Shown here in pieces: positions 37,769-47,746 of a stretch of DNA of 51,979 bases. Position 1 is the first letter of the stretch. Each line of letters starts with the position of its first letter. This DNA comes from Bacteroidales bacterium (GTDB lineage: Bacteria; Bacteroidota; Bacteroidia; Bacteroidales; UBA932), in NCBI GenBank assembly GCA_029007435.1, contig JAQXHU010000110.1, positions 1-51,979 on the forward strand, read 5' to 3'. The translations under genes and the position numbers were made by a program. A model generated the notes under the pieces. That model made no database searches, was not told where the DNA came from, and saw only the letters and a program-made list of their open reading frames with translations.

Positions 37769-39319
37769 TCAGTGTTTGAAATGCCTCTCGCCGGTGAAGA
37801 GCATAGTGATGCCTTTCTCGTTGGCGAGTTTTATGGAATCCTCATCACGGATACTTCCGCCCGGCTGGACGATAGCCTTGATGCCGTACTCGGCGGCAAG
37901 GGCAACAACGTCATTGAACGGGAAGAATCCGTCGGATGCGAGAACAAGGCCTTCAGCATTGATGTCACGGCCTTCTTCTTTCAATGTGGTTGCAGCCTGC
38001 TTGAGGGCAATCTCGGCAGAGCCCACACGGTTCATCTGGCCTGCGCCGACTCCGTATGTCATACCGTCTTTGGCCACAACAATAGCATTGGATTTCACGT
38101 GCTTAACAATCTTCCAGGCGAATTCCATATCAGCGAGTTGAGACTCAGTAGGCTTCGTTTCGGTCACGCACTGTCCAGCTGAAACCGGCTTGATGTCGCT
38201 ATCCCTGTCCTGGACGAGCATTCCGCCGTTCATACTTACATACTGTTTGCGGACTGCATTGTCTTTGGACATATCCACTTTGAGCACACGGAGATTCTTC
38301 TTGGTGCAGAGCAGCTCAAGAGCGTCAGGTGCGAAAGAAGGAGCCATAACTATCTCAAGGAAAATAGGTTTGAGCATCTGGGCAGTCTCAAGGTCAATCT
38401 CCCTGTTGGCAGCTACGATACCGCCGAAAATGCTGGTCTTGTCGGCCTCGTAAGCTTTCTTCCAGGCCTCGGCGATGGTCTTGCCAACAGCGCTTCCGCA
38501 AGGATTCATATGCTTTACACCGACGCAGAACGGCTCGTCGAACTCACGGGCTATGTTCAATGTGGCATTGGCATCCTGTATATTATTGTAAGACAATTCC
38601 TTTCCATTGAGCTGCCCGGCTGTGGCGAGAGAGAACGGCTCGGCCTCGGCGCTACTGTAGAATTTGGCCTGCTGGTGAGGGTTCTCTCCGTAACGGAGTT
38701 CCTGCTTGAGGTCGTACTCGAGGAAGAGTTTCTCGTTGAGACCTGCCTGGGCGCGCATATATGTCGCAATGGCAATATCGTACTCGGCTGTATGTGTATA
38801 GGCCTTAGCGGAGAGTTTCAGACGGGTCTCGCGGGTGGTGTTGCCGGTGGCCTTGATTTCAGAAAGAATTGTGGCGTAGTCATCCGGATTGCATACCACT
38901 GTAACTGACTCCCAGTTCTTTGCGGAGCTGCGGAGCATAGAAGGGCCGCCTATGTCGATGTGTTCGACAGCATCCTCCATTGTCACATCCGGTTTGGCAA
39001 TTGTCTCACGGAAAGGATAGAGATTGACGCACACGAGGTCTATTGTCTCTATTCCATTATCTTTCAATGCCTTCATATGTTCAGGGATATCCCTGCGGGC
39101 GAGAAGGGCACCGTGGATTTTCGGATGAAGGGTCTTTACTCGGCCGTCGCAGATTTCCGGAAAGCCGGTAATGTCGCTTACGCTGGTTACAGGCACGCCG
39201 GATTCACGAAGAAGTTTCATAGTTCCGCTGGTTGAGAGAATCTCCCAGCCGAGGGCGACGAGTTCACGGGCGAATTCCACTACGCCGGTCTTGTCGCTTA
39301 CGCTGATCAATGCTTTCAT
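37769..39319 (-). CDS. purH: AICAR transformylase/IMP cyclohydrolase
   Basis: A 516-residue bifunctional enzyme of the last two purine steps. The N-terminal MGS-like cyclohydrolase domain (ALISVSDKTGVVEFA; LSTSGTMKLL; GRVKTLHPKIHGALL) is followed by the formyltransferase domain with LRYGENPHQQA, GKELSYNNIQDA, the catalytic KHMNPCGSAVG and QPGGSIRDED. Length is normal. It uses the 10-formyl-THF made by FolD in the same operon. Confidence 0.97.
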   Translation of the reverse strand: MKALISVSDKTGVVEFARELVALGWEILSTSGTMKLLRESGVPVTSVSDITGFPEICDGRVKTLHPKIHGALLARRDIPEHMKALKDNGIETIDLVCVNLYPFRETIAKPDVTMEDAVEHIDIGGPSMLRSSAKNWESVTVVCNPDDYATILSEIKATGNTTRETRLKLSAKAYTHTAEYDIAIATYMRAQAGLNEKLFLEYDLKQELRYGENPHQQAKFYSSAEAEPFSLATAGQLNGKELSYNNIQDANATLNIAREFDEPFCVGVKHMNPCGSAVGKTIAEAWKKAYEADKTSIFGGIVAANREIDLETAQMLKPIFLEIVMAPSFAPDALELLCTKKNLRVLKVDMSKDNAVRKQYVSMNGGMLVQDRDSDIKPVSAGQCVTETKPTESQLADMEFAWKIVKHVKSNAIVVAKDGMTYGVGAGQMNRVGSAEIALKQAATTLKEEGRDINAEGLVLASDGFFPFNDVVALAAEYGIKAIVQPGGSIRDEDSIKLANEKGITMLFTGERHFKH

Positions 39320-39381
39320 AATATTGTGTTTTAATGATTATCTTGTTAATTTCTATAATTTCGACTGAACGGAGCGCCCCC

Positions 39382-40413
39382 CTACAATAACTTGATATCC
39401 ACACCGGGAACGTCTGTCACACAGCCGATTACAGAAGCTTTGTCGCCATAGCCGGCAAGAATGTCAATAGCTTTCTGCGCCTCTGACCTGTCCATTGCCA
39501 GAACCATTCCGACACCCATATTGAAGATGTTGAACATCTCGCGATGGCTGATGTTGCCGTGCTTCTCGAGGAAACGGAAAATCGGCAGAATCTCCCAGGT
39601 GCCCTCGTCAACGTGGATGCCCTGGCCTTCCTGGAGAATGCGCGGGATATTCTCATCGAAACCGCCTCCGGTGATGTGGGCCACACCGTGTACGTCACAG
39701 TGACGGATGACATCGAGGACCTGTTTGACATAGATGCGGGTAGGAGTCAATGCGACCTCGCCGAGAGGCTTGTCACCGAGTTCCGGATAGACCTTGTGCA
39801 GGTCGAGCGCTGCATCAGCAAACACTTTGCGGACAAGGCTGAAGCCATTGGAATGCACTCCTGTTGAAGCGATTCCCACAAGCACGTCACCGGCCTTGAC
39901 CTTCGTACCGTCAATCAGCTTGGACTTCTCCACGACTCCGGTGGTGTATCCGGCAATGTCGTATTCCCCGTCGCCGTACATTCCCGGCATCTCGGCCGTC
40001 TCACCGCCGATGAGGGCGCAACCTGCCTGGCGGCAACCCTCCGCAACACCTGAGACAATGGCCTCAACCTTGGCCGGAATGTTCTTTCCAACAGCGACAT
40101 AGTCGAGGAAGAAAAGAGGCTCGGCTCCCTGCGCCAGGACATCATTGACACACATTGCGACTGCGTCAATGCCAATCGTATCGTGCTTGTCCATAGCAAA
40201 TGCCAGCTTGAGCTTGGTTCCCACACCGTCAGTTCCGCTGACGAGTACAGGTTCCTTGATGTTCAATGCTGAAAGGTCGAACATTCCTCCGAAGGAGCCG
40301 ATGTTTCCCATCACGCCCGTACGGGAAGTGGAAGCCACGTGTTTCTTGATACGGCGGACAACGTCGTATCCGGCTTCGAGGCTTACGCCTGCTTTCTCAT
40401 AATCTACTGCCAT
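39382..40413 (-). CDS. purM: Phosphoribosylformylglycinamidine cyclo-ligase (AIR synthetase)
   Basis: A 343-residue enzyme of purine step 5. [28 protein letters not shown] and [14 protein letters not shown] are characteristic, as is the C-terminal [15 protein letters not shown] and NMGVGMVLA. It lies 14 bases after purF. No purN follows it, unlike in the enteric purMN arrangement; the step 3 transformylase must be encoded elsewhere. Confidence 0.97.
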   Translation of the reverse strand: MAVDYEKAGVSLEAGYDVVRRIKKHVASTSRTGVMGNIGSFGGMFDLSALNIKEPVLVSGTDGVGTKLKLAFAMDKHDTIGIDAVAMCVNDVLAQGAEPLFFLDYVAVGKNIPAKVEAIVSGVAEGCRQAGCALIGGETAEMPGMYGDGEYDIAGYTTGVVEKSKLIDGTKVKAGDVLVGIASTGVHSNGFSLVRKVFADAALDLHKVYPELGDKPLGEVALTPTRIYVKQVLDVIRHCDVHGVAHITGGGFDENIPRILQEGQGIHVDEGTWEILPIFRFLEKHGNISHREMFNIFNMGVGMVLAMDRSEAQKAIDILAGYGDKASVIGCVTDVPGVDIKLL

Positions 40414-40427
40414 ATTATTTTGGTATT

Positions 40428-41852
40428 TTAAAATTTTCCTTCCTTGTTGGCCTCCTCAATGCTGGAATAGAGGGCGGTCGGATATTTGCCGCTGAAGCAG
40501 GCCAGACAGAGATCGCTCCGCTTTCCAGCCTCATACAGGGCACTTTCCGAGAGGAATGCCAATGTATCCGCCTCTATTGTCTCGCAGGCTTCCTGCAATG
40601 TCCTGTGCGCGCAGAGAAGCTCATCGTATGTGGAAATGTCAACGCCGTAGAAGCAAGGTGACTTGATCATCGGGCTGGCAATCCGGACGTGAACCTCCGT
40701 TGCCCCGGCCTCCCTGAGCATCCTGACAATCCTCCTGGACGTCGTGCCCCGCACGATGGAATCGTCAATGAGAACCACTCTCTTTCCCTCCACGATACTG
40801 CGGACTGGGGAAAGTTTCATTTTCACTCCCTTGTCCCTCATCTCCTGTGACGGCTGGATGAAAGTCCTGCCGATGTATTTGTTCTTGATGAGCCCCATCT
40901 CGTACGGGAGACCGCTGGCCTCGGAATATCCCATTGCAGCGCTGAGACTTGAGTCTGGCACGCCAATGACAATGTCCGCATCGGCCGGGGACTCCTTGAA
41001 AAGAAGCTTTCCGGATTCCTTGCGGAAAGTATGCACATTGACATTCTCAATGTCGCTGTCCGGCCTCGAGAAATAAATATACTCCATTGCGCACATTGCG
41101 TGGCGCTGATACTCGGAATACTTCCTGGAACGGACTCCGTGATGGTCAATAGTCACGATTTCACCAGGCTCGATATCCCTTACATATTCGGCCCCGATCA
41201 CGCTGAATGCGCAGGTCTCGCTGCTGACCACGTAGCCTTCTCCGATACGTCCCAATGACAATGGCCTCAATCCATATTTGTCGCGGCAGGCATAGATGCG
41301 GTTCTGCGTCATTATCAGGAATGCGAATGCCCCTTCTATCATATTGAGGGCCTCCATTATCGGGAAAATTCTCGGGGTCTTGCGCTCAAGCGGATCCTTC
41401 TTGATGAGGTGGGCCAGAATCTCGCTGTCGGATGTGGACTGGAAGAGGCTGCCCCTGTCCTCCAGATACTTGCGGAGCTGGACCGAATTGACGAGGTTGC
41501 CGTTGTGGGCCAATGCGAAATCGCCGGAATTGTGGCGGAAAAGGAAAGGCTGGACATTCTCGATTCCGCCTCCGCCGGTGGTGGAATAACGCACGTGCCC
41601 CATTGCCATAGAGCCTTTCAGGGTCGAGAGGTTGTCATTGTTGAAGACTTCGGTGACGAGGCCCTGTCCCTTGACTCTCCTGAGCTGGCCATCGTCATTG
41701 ACAGAGACAATACCGCATCCTTCCTGCCCCCTGTGCTGGAGGGAATGGAGACCGTAATAGGTTATCTCCGCCGCATTCGGCACTCCATAGACACCGAAAA
41801 CGCCGCACTCCTCGTGAATGCCCCTGAATGGAGCCTGTTCAATGTCATTCAT
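40428..41852 (-). CDS. purF: Amidophosphoribosyltransferase
   Basis: A 474-residue enzyme that commits PRPP to purine synthesis. A short propeptide ([15 protein letters not shown]) precedes the class II amidotransferase nucleophile Cys16 (CGVFGVYG), as in the Bacillus-type enzyme that is self-cleaved and carries a [4Fe-4S] cluster; [13 protein letters not shown] near the C-terminus supplies a CxxC. The PRPP motif is [13 protein letters not shown]. Two ATGs, four codons apart, overlap the purC end by 8 or 20 bases; I chose the inner one because it gives the shorter propeptide. Confidence 0.95.
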   Translation of the reverse strand: MNDIEQAPFRGIHEECGVFGVYGVPNAAEITYYGLHSLQHRGQEGCGIVSVNDDGQLRRVKGQGLVTEVFNNDNLSTLKGSMAMGHVRYSTTGGGGIENVQPFLFRHNSGDFALAHNGNLVNSVQLRKYLEDRGSLFQSTSDSEILAHLIKKDPLERKTPRIFPIMEALNMIEGAFAFLIMTQNRIYACRDKYGLRPLSLGRIGEGYVVSSETCAFSVIGAEYVRDIEPGEIVTIDHHGVRSRKYSEYQRHAMCAMEYIYFSRPDSDIENVNVHTFRKESGKLLFKESPADADIVIGVPDSSLSAAMGYSEASGLPYEMGLIKNKYIGRTFIQPSQEMRDKGVKMKLSPVRSIVEGKRVVLIDDSIVRGTTSRRIVRMLREAGATEVHVRIASPMIKSPCFYGVDISTYDELLCAHRTLQEACETIEADTLAFLSESALYEAGKRSDLCLACFSGKYPTALYSSIEEANKEGKF

Positions 41853-42579
41853 CGCCAATACCATTTTTTGTTACCGATGCAAGTCTTTCATATACAGTCC
41901 TGTACGCCTGGCCTACCTGGCCTGCGTCGTGGCGGAACCTGTCCTTATCCAGCTTCATCCCGGTCTCAATGTCCCAGAATCTGGCACTGTCGGGGGTAAT
42001 GTCATCCGCCAGCACAAGACTGCCGTCAGGAAGCCTCCCGAACTCTATCTTGAAGTCCACCAATGTTATCCCGATGTTCTTGAACAATGGCTTCAGGATA
42101 TCATTGACTTTCTTTGTAAGGCCATATATTTCATTCAGTTCCCCGCGGGTGGCGAGACCGAGGGCAATGGCGTGGTAGTCATTGATAATCGGGTCGCCAA
42201 GTTCGTCAGACTTGTAGCATATGTCGAAAATGGTCTCCTCCGGCACCATACCCTCCTCGATTCCGAGACGCTGGGCCATCGAGCCCGCTATCACATTTCG
42301 CACTATCACCTCCATCGGAATCACGTCCACCTTCCGGCAGAGCTGCTCCCTGTCTGATATCTGCCTGATGAAATGCACCGGAATCCCGCCTTCGATGAGG
42401 TGGCGGAAAATCATACAGGAAATGTTGTTGCAATAAAGGCCCTTGTCCTTGATGACAGCTTTCTTTATCTTGTAATAGGCGGTGATTTCGTCGGTGAAGC
42501 TGATTATCACCTTGTCCTCTTCATCCGTTCCGAAAATCTTTATCGAAACGCCGTCATATATTATGTTCGTTTTATTCAT
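41845..42579 (-). CDS. purC: Phosphoribosylaminoimidazole-succinocarboxamide synthase (SAICAR synthetase)
   Basis: A 244-residue enzyme that adds aspartate to CAIR. IIYDGVSIKIF near the start, EVIVRNVIAGSM, IFDICYKSDELGDP and LADDITPDSARFWD are family signatures. Its stop overlaps the purF start, suggesting coupled translation, and it begins 18 bases after purL. Confidence 0.96.
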   Translation of the reverse strand: MNKTNIIYDGVSIKIFGTDEEDKVIISFTDEITAYYKIKKAVIKDKGLYCNNISCMIFRHLIEGGIPVHFIRQISDREQLCRKVDVIPMEVIVRNVIAGSMAQRLGIEEGMVPEETIFDICYKSDELGDPIINDYHAIALGLATRGELNEIYGLTKKVNDILKPLFKNIGITLVDFKIEFGRLPDGSLVLADDITPDSARFWDIETGMKLDKDRFRHDAGQVGQAYRTVYERLASVTKNGIGDE

Positions 42580-42597
42580 TGTCCTGTCCTCTTGCGG

Positions 42598-45500
42598 CTA
42601 CTCGCCTGTGAAATATCTGACGGCATTTTCGAAAATAGGCTGTTCCATATCCGCTGCGATGTTCTTGAACAGATTGTTCTCGTAACGCTCTGAATGTCCC
42701 ATCTTTCCGAGAATCTGTCCGTTGCGGCTTATGATGCCCTCGATTGCATAGTATGACCCGTTAGGGTTGTCCGGAGAGGCCATTGTAACTGCGTAATCCA
42801 CAGGATCGGCATATTGGAACGCCACCTGTCCGTTCTCTATAAGTTCTTTCGCAAGTTTTTCATTGACAACGAATTTGCCTTCACCGTGACTGACAGGAAT
42901 GGCGAACGTGTCACCAATCTTCATACCGGCGAGCCAAGGAGAATTGACCGAAGCGAGCCTGGTATAGGCCATCTGCGAGATGTGGCGGTTGATGTCGTTT
43001 CGGAACAATGTCGGAGAGTCTTTTGTGACGCATCCGAGATGCCCGTATGGCAGCAGGCCGGATTTTACCAGGGCCTGGAAACCGTTGCATATTCCGAGGA
43101 TCAGTCCCCCGCGCTCGATGAGACCCTCGATTGCTTCAGCTATATCTTTATTGTTCAATACATTGGCAATGAATTTTCCGCTTCCGTCCGGTTCGTCTCC
43201 GGCAGAGAATCCTCCGCAGAAAGCAAGGATATGGCACTCCTCGATATTCTTTTTCATCTCGGCGATGGAGTCGAATATATCCTGTTCCGTCAGATTGCGG
43301 AAGACGCCCATCCTTACGTCAGCCCCGGCCTTCCTGAATGCCTTGGCGGTGTCATAGTCGCAGTTGGTGCCAGGGAAAACCGGCAGGAAAGCAACCGGTC
43401 TGTCCACTTTTTCACCTTTGTATCTGAGGTCCGCCTTCCTGGCCTTGAATGGCTTGATTCCTTCAGATCCTTTCGGAAGAAGACGTTTCATATCCGGTTT
43501 GCTTGTGGCAGGATAAACTCTTTCGTAGCCGGAGAATGCGCTGTCAATCAAATCCGACATCGGTATATTGTGCCCGTTGATACGGAGCGCGTCATTGATG
43601 CCTGCGGTCACTGTTCCAAGCAGTTCAGCATTCTCGAACTCGATGCCGTTCTCGGACTCCACGACAATGGAGCCGTAGCTGTAATCAAACAGCTCCCTTT
43701 CAGAAAGGCTCACATCAACCCCGAATGAATTACCGAATGACATTTTGCACAATGCCTCGGCAACGCCTCCGAATCCCACGGCCCAGCCTGAAACAATATT
43801 GCCGGCCTCTATCTGCTCTGTGACGAACGCCCAGTTTTTCTTGAGCTGCGCCACATCAGGCATACGGTTGGCAAGCGGGGTGTGCTTGATGAGATAAAGT
43901 TTGTTGCCCTCCCACTTGAGCTCCGGCGAGATAACCTTGTTGGCATCCACTGTGGTGATACCGAACGAGATAAGTGTCGGAGGAACATTGATATGCTCGA
44001 ACGTTCCGCTCATTGAGTCCTTGCCTCCGATAGACGGGAGGCCGAGTTCCAGCTGCATTTTCAGAGAGCCGAGAAGAGCGCTCATAGGCTTGCCCCACAC
44101 TTTCGGGTCCTGGGTCATTCTCTCGAAATATTCCTGGCACGAGAACCTCATTTTCTCGTAATGTCCTCCGGCTGCGACTACTTTGGCGCAGGCCTCGACC
44201 ATCGAGTATGCGGCTCCGTGATACGGGCTCCATTTGCTTATCTCAGGATTGAATCCGAACGCCATCATACTTGCCGTGTCTGTATATCCGTCGGCAGGCA
44301 GTTTCTGGACAGAGACCTGGGTTTCGGTAAGCTGGAGTTCCCCTCCATAAGGCATCAGGACGGTAGAACGTCCGATGGTGGAGTCGAACATTTCTATCAA
44401 GCCTTTCTGGCTGACCACATTGGGGTCTTTCAGATTGTTCATCAGTTTCTCTTTCAGAGACTCTCCCGCCATCTCACGGCGGAACGGATTGATGTCCTCT
44501 ACAGCTCCTATCAAAGCTTTCGAATAGTGCCTGGCTCCGGCGCTGTCAATGAAACTGCGCTTGAGATCCACGACAATCCTGCCTCCGTTGAACATCCTCA
44601 TCCTCTCGGTGTTCGTGACATCGGCCACGTGAGTAACTTCCACATTCTCGCTGTGGCAATATGACTTGAACTGCTCCTCGTCCGCAGCCGCCACAACGAC
44701 TGCCATACGTTCCTGGGACTCGCTGATGGCCAGTTCCGTGGAATTCAGGCCGCTGTATTTGACCGGGACGCGGTCGAGGTAAATGTCCAGGCCGTCCGTA
44801 AGCTCCCCGATTGCCACGCTCACACCGCCGGCTCCGAAGTCGTTGGACTTCTTGATGAGGCGGGTGACTTCCGAGCGGCGGAAAAGACGCTGAAGCTTGC
44901 GCTCCTCCGGTGCGTTACCCTTCTGGACCTCGCTGCCGCAGGTCTCAAGAGACTCCTCGGTATGCTCTTTTGACGAGCCGGTGGCACCTCCGATACCGTC
45001 ACGCCCGGTACGGCCTCCGAGAAGCAGGACAACATCTCCTGGGGCAGGAGACTCGCGGCGCACTTTGTCTGCTCTCACGGCGCCCACGACGGCGCCTACC
45101 TCTAGTCTCTTGGCAGTGTAGCCTTCATTGTATATCTCCCTTACGTGTGTGGTAGCAAGGCCAATCTGATTGCCGTAGCTGGAATATCCGTGAGCAGCCT
45201 TGCGGGAAATCACGCGCTGCGGAAGCTTGCCCGGAAGTGTCTCTGCCACAGGTTTATAGATATCTCCCGCTCCCGTCACGCGCATTGCCTGGTAAACATA
45301 TGAGCGGCCGGAGAGAGGATCACGGATGGCGCCTCCCAGACAGGTGGCGGCCCCTCCGAACGGTTCTATTTCAGTAGGATGGTTGTGAGTCTCGTTCTTG
45401 AACATCAGCAGCCATTTCTCAATCTGCCCGTCCACATCAACATCAACATATATGCTGCAGGCATTGTTCTCCTCGCTCACTTCCAAGTCGTCAAGTTTGC

Positions 45501-46341
45501 CTGTCTTGCGGAGGTAACGGCCTCCGATTGTGGCCATATCCATCAGGTTCAGGCCTTTATGCTCACGGCCGAGCTCGCTGCGAAGTTTCAAGTAAAGTTT
45601 CAATGTGCCGTCTATCTCCTCTTTAGCGAATGAGTCCTCCACCCCGTATTCCTCAAGTTCAGTGGTGAATGTGGTGTGGCGGCAATGGTCGCTCCAGTAT
45701 GTGTCAAGAATCCTGAGCTCTGTCTCGTTCGGATCCCTGCCCTCCTCTGTGAAATACTTCACGACTTCCCTGAGATCATCAGCATTCATAGCGAGTCCCA
45801 TTTTACGGCAATATGGATCGAAGTCTTCCTCTTTCATCGCAGTGAAACCTTCAAGGACAGGCACCGGCTTTACAGCAGCCTGCTCAGTATCAGAGAGTTT
45901 GCTCAAGTCTTTCTCCCTGGATTCCACAGCATTGATATAATAATGCTTGATTCTTGCTATTGTATTATCGTCCGTGTCCCGGTCAAGAATGATGAGTTTG
46001 GAACTCTTGATGCGGACATCGGCTTTCGGATCGATCAGCCTCACGCAGTCCACAGCCGAGGCCGCCCTCTGGTCGAACTGGCCCGGAAGATACTCGACGG
46101 CTATGTACTTTGCGCTGTCAAGGTCGCAGGTGTCCGATACATTGTCCGTCACTATTTCTCCAAAAACGCTGTAACGGCTCTTCTCCAGGAGTTCAGGAGT
46201 GAACCCGAAGAGATCATAGACATTAAGCAGCCTGAGGCTCTTCAGCTCCAGCTGGAGGTTCTCGTTCAATTCCGCCCTGAGGCTCGCTGCCTCTACCTGA
46301 AATTCAGGATGTTTTTCCACGTAAATGCGGTAATTCTTCAT
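42598..46341 (-). CDS. purL: Phosphoribosylformylglycinamidine synthase, single-chain
   Basis: A 1247-residue long-form PurL that converts FGAR to FGAM, like the proteobacterial single polypeptide rather than the PurLQS complex. The N-terminal domain is followed by two AIR-synthetase-like halves (SDHCRHTTF; KNETHNHPTEIEPFGGAATCLGG; GLPSIGGKDSMSGTF) and a C-terminal class I amidotransferase domain with FPGTNCDYDTAKAF, the Cys nucleophile in GICNGFQAL and a SHGEGKF His motif. It follows purE after a 112-base gap with a strong hairpin. Confidence 0.97.
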   Translation of the reverse strand: MKNYRIYVEKHPEFQVEAASLRAELNENLQLELKSLRLLNVYDLFGFTPELLEKSRYSVFGEIVTDNVSDTCDLDSAKYIAVEYLPGQFDQRAASAVDCVRLIDPKADVRIKSSKLIILDRDTDDNTIARIKHYYINAVESREKDLSKLSDTEQAAVKPVPVLEGFTAMKEEDFDPYCRKMGLAMNADDLREVVKYFTEEGRDPNETELRILDTYWSDHCRHTTFTTELEEYGVEDSFAKEEIDGTLKLYLKLRSELGREHKGLNLMDMATIGGRYLRKTGKLDDLEVSEENNACSIYVDVDVDGQIEKWLLMFKNETHNHPTEIEPFGGAATCLGGAIRDPLSGRSYVYQAMRVTGAGDIYKPVAETLPGKLPQRVISRKAAHGYSSYGNQIGLATTHVREIYNEGYTAKRLEVGAVVGAVRADKVRRESPAPGDVVLLLGGRTGRDGIGGATGSSKEHTEESLETCGSEVQKGNAPEERKLQRLFRRSEVTRLIKKSNDFGAGGVSVAIGELTDGLDIYLDRVPVKYSGLNSTELAISESQERMAVVVAAADEEQFKSYCHSENVEVTHVADVTNTERMRMFNGGRIVVDLKRSFIDSAGARHYSKALIGAVEDINPFRREMAGESLKEKLMNNLKDPNVVSQKGLIEMFDSTIGRSTVLMPYGGELQLTETQVSVQKLPADGYTDTASMMAFGFNPEISKWSPYHGAAYSMVEACAKVVAAGGHYEKMRFSCQEYFERMTQDPKVWGKPMSALLGSLKMQLELGLPSIGGKDSMSGTFEHINVPPTLISFGITTVDANKVISPELKWEGNKLYLIKHTPLANRMPDVAQLKKNWAFVTEQIEAGNIVSGWAVGFGGVAEALCKMSFGNSFGVDVSLSERELFDYSYGSIVVESENGIEFENAELLGTVTAGINDALRINGHNIPMSDLIDSAFSGYERVYPATSKPDMKRLLPKGSEGIKPFKARKADLRYKGEKVDRPVAFLPVFPGTNCDYDTAKAFRKAGADVRMGVFRNLTEQDIFDSIAEMKKNIEECHILAFCGGFSAGDEPDGSGKFIANVLNNKDIAEAIEGLIERGGLILGICNGFQALVKSGLLPYGHLGCVTKDSPTLFRNDINRHISQMAYTRLASVNSPWLAGMKIGDTFAIPVSHGEGKFVVNEKLAKELIENGQVAFQYADPVDYAVTMASPDNPNGSYYAIEGIISRNGQILGKMGHSERYENNLFKNIAADMEQPIFENAVRYFTGE

Positions 46342-46385
46342 ATCTGTATTACCTTATTGTTGATTATATTGTGTTTTAAACGCAG

Positions 46386-46429
46386 GTGGCGTGTTCTCCG
46401 GCAGTCTTATAGACTCCTGAACACGCCAC
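46386..46429 (-). other. Long structured hairpin between purE and purL
   Basis: GTGGCGTGTTC (46386-46396) pairs perfectly with GAACACGCCAC (46419-46429). Inside, an asymmetric internal loop (AGG opposite GCCGGA on the minus strand) is followed by AGTCT/AGACT around the triloop ATA. No T-run follows in the direction of transcription. It may be an RNA processing or regulatory element of the purine mRNA; it does not match the purine riboswitch pattern. Confidence 0.6.
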
Positions 46430-46453
46430 ATCGTATTTTGTATTTGTTTTCCA

Positions 46454-46921
46454 TCAGATTTCCGCATCCAATACTTTCTGGGTCTGTTTTTTCCGGAACT
46501 CTTCAAGTTTGGCCGCAAGATCCCCGTGTTTTATCGCAAGCATCTGAACTGCAAGGAGGGCCGCATTCTTCGCTCCGTTGATGGCCACCGTCGCCACCGG
46601 TATCCCTCCTGGCATCTGGACTATGGAAAGAAGCGAATCCAGACCGCCCATCGTCTGCGTCCTTATAGGCACTCCGATTACCGGAACAGTGGTCAGTCCT
46701 GCAATGACCCCTGCCACGTGGGCCGCTCCGCCTGCTCCCGCAATAATCACGTCAATGCCGTTGGCCCTGGCTGACCGGGCATACTCGAACATCAGATCAG
46801 GAGTCCTGTGAGCGCTTATCACTCGCTTTTCATACGGGACGCCGAAAGCGTCAAGCGTCTCCACGGCGGCTGACATTACGTCATAATCACTCGTGGAACC
46901 CATTAAAATCGCAACTTTCAT
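46454..46921 (-). CDS. purE: N5-carboxyaminoimidazole ribonucleotide mutase/AIR carboxylase
   Basis: A 155-residue PurE. GSTSDYDVMSAA and VISAHRTPDLMFEYA form the nucleotide and CO2 site, and GAGGAAHVAGVIAG and PVIGVPI follow. It leads the purine operon. No purK lies beside it, so whether it uses N5-CAIR (class I) or AIR plus CO2 directly (class II) depends on a purK elsewhere. Confidence 0.95.
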   Translation of the reverse strand: MKVAILMGSTSDYDVMSAAVETLDAFGVPYEKRVISAHRTPDLMFEYARSARANGIDVIIAGAGGAAHVAGVIAGLTTVPVIGVPIRTQTMGGLDSLLSIVQMPGGIPVATVAINGAKNAALLAVQMLAIKHGDLAAKLEEFRKKQTQKVLDAEI

Positions 46922-46970
46922 ACGGTCAATTAATTTTTTCCGGACTTTCCGCCCGGGATGAAAACGTCTG

Positions 46971-47002
46971 CAAATATACTCTTATTTCGCCGCATTTTCA
47001 AA
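46971..47002 (-). promoter_or_regulatory. Promoter of the purine operon
   Basis: On the minus strand TTTG (46999-47002) and TATATTTG (46971-46978) are 20 bases apart. Transcription would start about 43 bases before the purE ATG. The -33 element lies inside a perfect palindrome. Confidence 0.75.
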
Positions 47003-47005
47003 TGC
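46992..47005. promoter_or_regulatory. Palindromic operator candidate in the purE promoter
   Basis: GCATTTTCAAATGC is a perfect inverted repeat (six bases, two-base centre) that overlaps the -33 element of the purE promoter and lies 16 bases upstream of the divergent regulator's -33 element. A protein bound here would block purE transcription. It could respond to purines or to the Crp/Fnr-type regulator encoded next to it. Confidence 0.5.
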
Positions 47006-47020
47006 AAAGGCGGATAAATA

Positions 47021-47052
47021 TTTGGAAAGATGAATAATAACCCCGAAATTTG
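47021..47052 (+). promoter_or_regulatory. Promoter of the Crp/Fnr-type regulator gene
   Basis: TTTG (47021-47024) is followed after 20 bases by GAAATTTG (47045-47052), which keeps the TTTG half of the -7 element. The start codon lies 25 bases further on. Confidence 0.55.
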
Positions 47053-47076
47053 CAGCGGTCACATTACAACAACGAT

Positions 47077-47676
47077 ATGGAAATCCAAAAACCCGGTCCA
47101 ATAAACACGGGGTCGACTAACTTGAGCGAAAACGAAAAACTTCTTCTCAATGTCACTAAAATGGAAGCAGGATGCTTCGCAATCCTCAGAAAAGATTTCA
47201 ATTATATAGAATATGAGGCAGACACGGCTGTCATCAAGCCGGGAGATGTGAACTATAACATTTACATCATACTGAAAGGAATCGCCGATTCTTACTGCAT
47301 CAACAAGAACGGGGAGAGAAGATACATTTACATCCAGAGTCCGGGATTCGTCGTCACGGACAGCCATACTTTGGTGAACGGACAACCGGCCAGGGAGTTT
47401 TATATTATGTGCAAGAACAGCAGCGCCGCAGTGATTGACTCGGAGACTCTCAGGCATCCGGAAGTGGCGGACTGGTACATAAGACTGCTCCACAGGGGGC
47501 TGGGAACCATCTGCTCCCGCCTGGAGAGTTTCATTCGGGATGACGCCAAAGAGCGGCTTCTCAACCTGTTCAATGAAAATCCGGAATTGTTCAGCAAAGC
47601 CCTGAAGAAGAAAATCGCCGGATATCTTGGCATCGAGCCGAGCACTCTCAGCCGCCTTCTTTCATCGAAATTGTAA
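47077..47676 (+). CDS. Crp/Fnr-family transcriptional regulator
   Basis: A 199-residue regulator. The N-terminal cyclic-nucleotide-binding-like beta-roll includes DTAVIKPGDVNYNIYIILKGIADSY (shown in part as VIKPGDVNYNIYIILKG), and the C-terminal helix-turn-helix is KKKIAGYLGIEPSTLSRLLS. The Bacteroidota members of this group generally lack the residues that bind cAMP and have unknown signals; no cysteine cluster of the Fnr type is present. It is divergent from the purine operon and convergent with the GH2 gene. The ATG of MEIQKPGP is used; an upstream TTG or similar start would precede the promoter's transcript start. Confidence 0.88.
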   Translation: MEIQKPGPINTGSTNLSENEKLLLNVTKMEAGCFAILRKDFNYIEYEADTAVIKPGDVNYNIYIILKGIADSYCINKNGERRYIYIQSPGFVVTDSHTLVNGQPAREFYIMCKNSSAAVIDSETLRHPEVADWYIRLLHRGLGTICSRLESFIRDDAKERLLNLFNENPELFSKALKKKIAGYLGIEPSTLSRLLSSKL

Positions 47677-47697
47677 TAGCGGCAATATACAAATCAA

Positions 47698-47725
47698 GGG
47701 AGCGGAATCCGAAGAGACCGCTCCC
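47698..47725. terminator. Hairpin between the regulator and GH2 gene ends
   Basis: GGGAGCGG (47698-47705) pairs perfectly with CCGCTCCC (47718-47725) around 12 bases. The minus-strand flank (TTGATTTGT) is T-rich and the plus-strand flank is not, so it probably serves mainly the GH2 gene. Confidence 0.7.
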
Positions 47726-47746
47726 TGTACTGTAAATGCAAAGCAA

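Noticed and set aside
46342..46453. Purine, ZTP or THF riboswitch in the purE-purL gap
   Set aside because: I compared the hairpin with the consensus of these riboswitches as I remember them and found no matching core; only an unclassified structured hairpin is supported.
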